Assembly: GCA_001599975.1 (NCBI GenBank)
Contig: BCIO01000001.1
Coordinates: 3,262,293 to 3,326,292 of the forward strand
DNA from: Cystobasidiopsis lactophilus
Lineage: Eukaryota; Basidiomycota; Agaricostilbomycetes; Agaricostilbales; Chionosphaeraceae
Length of the DNA: 64,000 bases
Direction of reading: 5' to 3'
Positions 60,698 through 64,000 of the stretch are shown here, piece after piece (within the stretch, counting starts at the first letter, position 1; each line of letters starts with the position of its first letter). Below the pieces are notes generated by a model, which did not search any database, was not told the origin of the DNA, and was given only the letters and a program-made list of their open reading frames with translations. The translations under genes and the position numbers were made by a program.

Positions 60698-63039
60698 TTA
60701 GAACATGCCGCCTCCCATGCCGCCTGCGCGTAAGCCCTATTCAGCGCGGATTCCACCAAAGGAAAAAGGTAGGACAGGAAACGCACCCATGCCTCCTCCG
60801 GGCATTGCTGGCGCAGCAGGCTTGTCTTCGGGTGCGTCGACGATGCACGCCTCGGAAGTGGTGAGCAAGCTGGCGACGCCGCTGGCGTCAATCAGAGCGG
60901 TCTTGACGACCTTGAGAGGGTCGAGGATGCCGGCGGCGATCATGTCGGTGTACTCGCCGGTGGCGGCGTTGTAGCCGTAGTTGAAGTCGGCGCCGTGCTG
61001 CTCGAGCAGCTTGCCGACCACGACGGAGCCCTCCTCGCCGGCGTTCTCGACGATGGTCCTGGCCGGGCGGCGGATGGCCTGCTTGATGATGTTGATGCCC
61101 AGGTCTTGGTCAAAGTTCTTGCCCTTGAGCTCGGCGAGCACCAGCGAGGCCTGTGGACATCAGATTTCGGCATGAGCTTGTATTGAAGCTGATGGATGTG
61201 CAAGACGCCTCACCTTGAGCAAGGCAACACCACCGCCGGGCACGATGCCCTCTTCAACAGCGGCGCGGGTGGCGTTGAGGGCGTCGTCAAAGCGGTCCTT
61301 CTTCTCGCCGACCTCGACCTCGGAGCTGCCGCCGACCTTGATGACGGCAACGCCGCCGGAGAGCTTGGCGAGGCGCTCCTGGAGCTTTGTCCGGTCGTAC
61401 TCGGACGTCGTCTTGTCGTTGATCATGGCGCGGATCTGCTCGCAGCGGTCGACGATGGTGGCCTTGGCGCCCTCGCCGTTGAGCAGGATGGTGTCGTCCT
61501 TGGTGATGGTGACCGAGCCGGTGGAGCCCAAGAGGTCGGGGGTGGCGCGCTCGAGCTTGATGTCGAGCTCGTCGGTGAAGACGGTGCCGCCGGTGAGGAT
61601 GGCAATGTCGCCCAAGATGGACTTGCGGTTGTCACCAAACCCAGGAGCCTTGACAGCGGTGACTTGGAGCTGGCCGCGGAGCTTGTTGAGGATGCAGGCG
61701 GCCAGGGCCTCGCCGTCGATGTCCTCGGCGATGATGAGCAAGGGGCGGCGCTGCTGGGCGGCGGCTTCGAGGGAGGGGAGGATGTCTTGGAGCATGGAGA
61801 TCTTCTTCTCCGAGAGCAGGATCAACGGCTTCTCGTACTCGACCTTTTGCGCCTTGACGTCCGTCACAAAGTAGGGTCTGCGAGGCGACCTCAGCTACGA
61901 TATCCACAGCGGATATGAGGGTAGAACGACTCACGAGATGTAGCCACGGTCAAAGCGCATGCCCTCGGTGATCTCAATCTCGTCCTCGATGGTCTTGCCC
62001 TCCTTGACGGTGATGACGCCCTCCTTTCCGACCTTCTCCATGGCCTGGGCGATCAGCGCGCCGACATGGGCATCGCCATTGGCGGAGATGGTCGCCACCT
62101 GCGCAATCTCGGCCGAGGTGGTGATGGACCGCTTGTTCTTCTCCAAAAACTCAATCACCGTGCTGTGATTCGCCACCAGAGGCATTGAGAAAGTTTCTCA
62201 AAGATGGTTGCGGCAAAAAGCTCACTCGACAGCTTGTTGAGAACCACGACGGAGGTCCATAGGGTTGCAGCCAGCAGCAACGTTCTTGACACCTGTGAGG
62301 GCCAGCTTGCTTTTAGAGACAGTTTACTCTTGAGTGTGAGCAGCCCGCACCTTCTGCGTAAATGGCCTGGGCCAAGACTGTCGCCGTGGTCGTGCCGTCA
62401 CCTGCAATCTCGTTCGTCTTGTTGGCGACTTCTTGCACCAGCCTGCATTCCGTCAATGTCTGTGAGAATTGATCATTCTCTGTCAAGGATGTCGGCCATA
62501 CCGCGCTCCCAGGTTCTGGAACTTGTCCTTCAAAGTGATGGACTTGGCGACGGTCACACCATCTCTGCACGAGAGCGGTCAGCTACCGAGCTCTGGAGAG
62601 AGCTAGGGTTGGCGCCCGAAAAGTTTCGTACTTTGTGATTTTCGGCCCTCCATAAGGCTGTTCCAACTGCCTCAATCCACATCCTTCATAGGATACTGGA
62701 GAAGCCAACGAACCTGCTCGATGATAACGTTGCGCCCCTTAGGCCCGAGGGTGACGGAGACGGCTTTGGCCAAGATGTCGACGCCGGCGAGCATGCCCGC
62801 CCTCCCCTCGTTGCTGAACTTGATCTCCTAATCACCACCATCACCAACCGCACATCAGAGTTTGTAACCTCGAAAGAGACCGAAGACAGCGCAAATACCT
62901 AGAGACCGGGGCAAGCATGAGCAAAAATATAAATTCCAAGGCAGCGAGAGCAAAGACGAACCTTGTGCGCGAACCGAAGCCCGAGCTTGGAAGCGGTCAC
63001 TGGCGTGCGCAGCGCTCTCTTAGAAGTGGACGACAGCAT
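60698..63039 (-). CDS. HSP60: Mitochondrial chaperonin HSP60
   Basis: GroEL-type chaperonin of the matrix. Presequence exon [20 protein letters not shown] ending RFAHK, then [76 protein letters not shown] (ATP site), [123 protein letters not shown] and the C-terminal GGM repeats split by an intron, ending GGMGGGMF. About eight exons. Intron 1 (62828-62961) is twice the normal length and contains an internal AG/GT junction. It is head to head with HSP10. Confidence 0.97.
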
Positions 63040-63110
63040 GGTTTAAGGCAGCGGCGAGTCGAAGTCCTGGAGCAACCAGACGAAGCGGGGTTCCAAAATT
63101 TTTTTGGAGC

Positions 63111-63123
63111 GAAACTTCTGGAT
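63111..63123. promoter_or_regulatory. Heat-shock element in the HSP60/HSP10 bidirectional promoter
   Basis: GAAACTTCTGGAT gives GAA-nn-TTC-nn-GA, two full and one partial alternating Hsf1 units. It lies 72 bp from the HSP60 start and 43 bp from the HSP10 start, in the 126 bp between them, so it could serve both genes. Confidence 0.6.
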
Positions 63124-63165
63124 CGTTGCGTCGTTTGCCTGCATCCACCAAATCCTCTCTACAAC

Positions 63166-63728
63166 ATGGTGCGTTGGTGTCCGCTGTGTTTAAGCTGTTG
63201 AGCAGGCCATGCTAACGGGCGGGCGGACCAGGCTCTGTCTGTCAAGTCCATCCGGGTAATGGTCCTTAACCATGAAGTGTCCTCCGTGCTTTGCGGCTCA
63301 TGCATCTCCCAAAGGCCGTCGCTCCCCTGCTTGACCGTGTTCTCGTTCAACGAGCAAAGATCGCCGAGGTTTGTCTCCTGCCCCTCCCACATCCTGTTTT
63401 AGGATATCAAAGAACCAGGGGGCAAACAGAAAACGGCGTCTGGCATCTTCCTCCCTTCTTCCTCGAACGACAAGGCGCCGTCAGAAGCCACCGTCATCGC
63501 TGTTGGCCCTGGCCATTTGTACAAGGGGAAGCTCCAAGAGGTCGCCGTCAAAGTGGGCGACAAGGTGCTCCTGCCCCAGTTCGGTGGCACGCCGGTCAAA
63601 GTGGGAGAAGATGTGCGTTTTGCGTCTCACTTTTAGCCCTTTAGTTCAAGGGCTCGAATTGTTTCGATGCGGCACAGGAATACCATTTGTTCAGGGACGC
63701 AGAGATCTTGGCCAAGCTCACCGAGTAG
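63166..63728 (+). CDS. HSP10: Mitochondrial co-chaperonin HSP10
   Basis: GroES-type lid of the HSP60 chamber. The ATG at 63166 is followed at once by a 63 nt intron (63169-63231). A 24 nt exon (63232-63255) encodes ALSVKSIR; after a 59 nt intron comes AVAPLLDRVLVQRAKIAE. The next exon holds the mobile-loop region and TGIFLPSS-like residues, SEATVIAVGPGHLYKGKLQE and VAVKVGDKVLLPQFGGTPVK; the last gives EYHLFRDAEILAKLTE with TAG at 63726. About 105 residues, as expected. The usual mitochondrial targeting lies in the uncleaved N-terminus. Confidence 0.93.
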
Positions 63729-64000
63729 AAGCCGCGCAATCTCGACCCTCATCTAATTTCCGATTGACACGACCATAACCTTGTAGCTTCTCTCCTCTCC
63801 GTCCTCTCTCGAAAGCCTTTGGTCCGGCCTTTGACTTTGAGCGGGCCTTCGCTCAACGCCCGAGCCCGGCACATTTTGGAATTTCAAGCAAAAGGGCGAC
63901 CAATCCATCATTTGCACCACTCACATTCTTATATTGTCACTCTTTGGACTACAACCGTGAGGCCCTGCTATTTGGGAGAGCTGAAACATGAGCTTCCAAG
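63729..64000. other. HSP10 3' region and possible start of a next gene
   Basis: CT-rich DNA follows HSP10. An ATG at 63988 (ATGAGCTTCCAAG) after a pyrimidine-rich leader could open a plus-strand gene beyond the window, but only four codons are visible. Confidence 0.25.

Noticed and set aside
61196-61918. 240-codon plus-strand frame opposite HSP60
   Set aside because: It is the antisense shadow of a strongly codon-biased HSP60 exon; Val/Leu/Gly-rich translation and no motif.

Overview
The window reads as a stretch of compact nuclear chromosome from a basidiomycete fungus. The evidence is intron-rich genes (mostly 45-65 nt introns with GT..AG ends and CTNAY-type branch points), short intergenic gaps, alternating strands, and basidiomycete-type families: a basidiomycete-class bHLH factor, single-pass Ser/Thr-rich surface proteins with a galactose-binding-like ectodomain, a non-PDR full-size ABCG transporter, and an F-box-like protein. 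Finer placement is uncertain; Agaricomycotina is my guess. I see no transposon, virus-like element, CRISPR array, rRNA or tRNA. All genes were assembled by eye from open frames plus splice signals, so outer limits are firmer than inner exon ends.

Layout. 0-12.7 kb: a 3'-truncated unknown gene (-), a Sec14-like lipid transfer protein (+), an unknown acidic/basic protein (-), a GEP4-type phosphatase joined in frame to a FIST-domain protein (+), a glutathione transferase (+), a helical mitochondrial-type protein (-), FAD synthetase (+) and an RBM18-like RNA-binding protein (-). 12.7-29.6 kb: a full-size ABCG transporter (+), type II NADH dehydrogenase (-), Mediator subunit 17 (-), an SDR (+), P5C dehydrogenase (-), an AlkB-like oxygenase (+) and a CaMKK-type kinase (-). 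30-40 kb is the most accessory-looking part: two paralogous surface proteins and a third short membrane protein surround a nitroreductase, a phytanoyl-CoA dioxygenase-like enzyme and a sugar permease. 40-64 kb is mainly conserved: alpha-mannosidase, bHLH factor, GABA transaminase, ATP synthase subunit e, oxaloacetate carrier, F-box-like protein, valyl-tRNA synthetase, SEC13, a SnoaL-like protein, and HSP60 and HSP10 arranged head to head.

Together the window is rich in mitochondrial functions: cardiolipin synthesis, NADH oxidation, proline and GABA breakdown into the TCA cycle, oxaloacetate transport, ATP synthase, mitochondrial chaperonins and a dual-start tRNA synthetase. No operon-like pathway cluster is evident. 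The strongest unusual observations are the GEP4-FIST open-frame fusion, a ratchet or twin-intron-like first intron in HSP60, an HSP60/HSP10 bidirectional promoter carrying a heat-shock element, repeated use of GC-AG introns, several coding micro-exons, and the surface-protein cluster at 30-40 kb.
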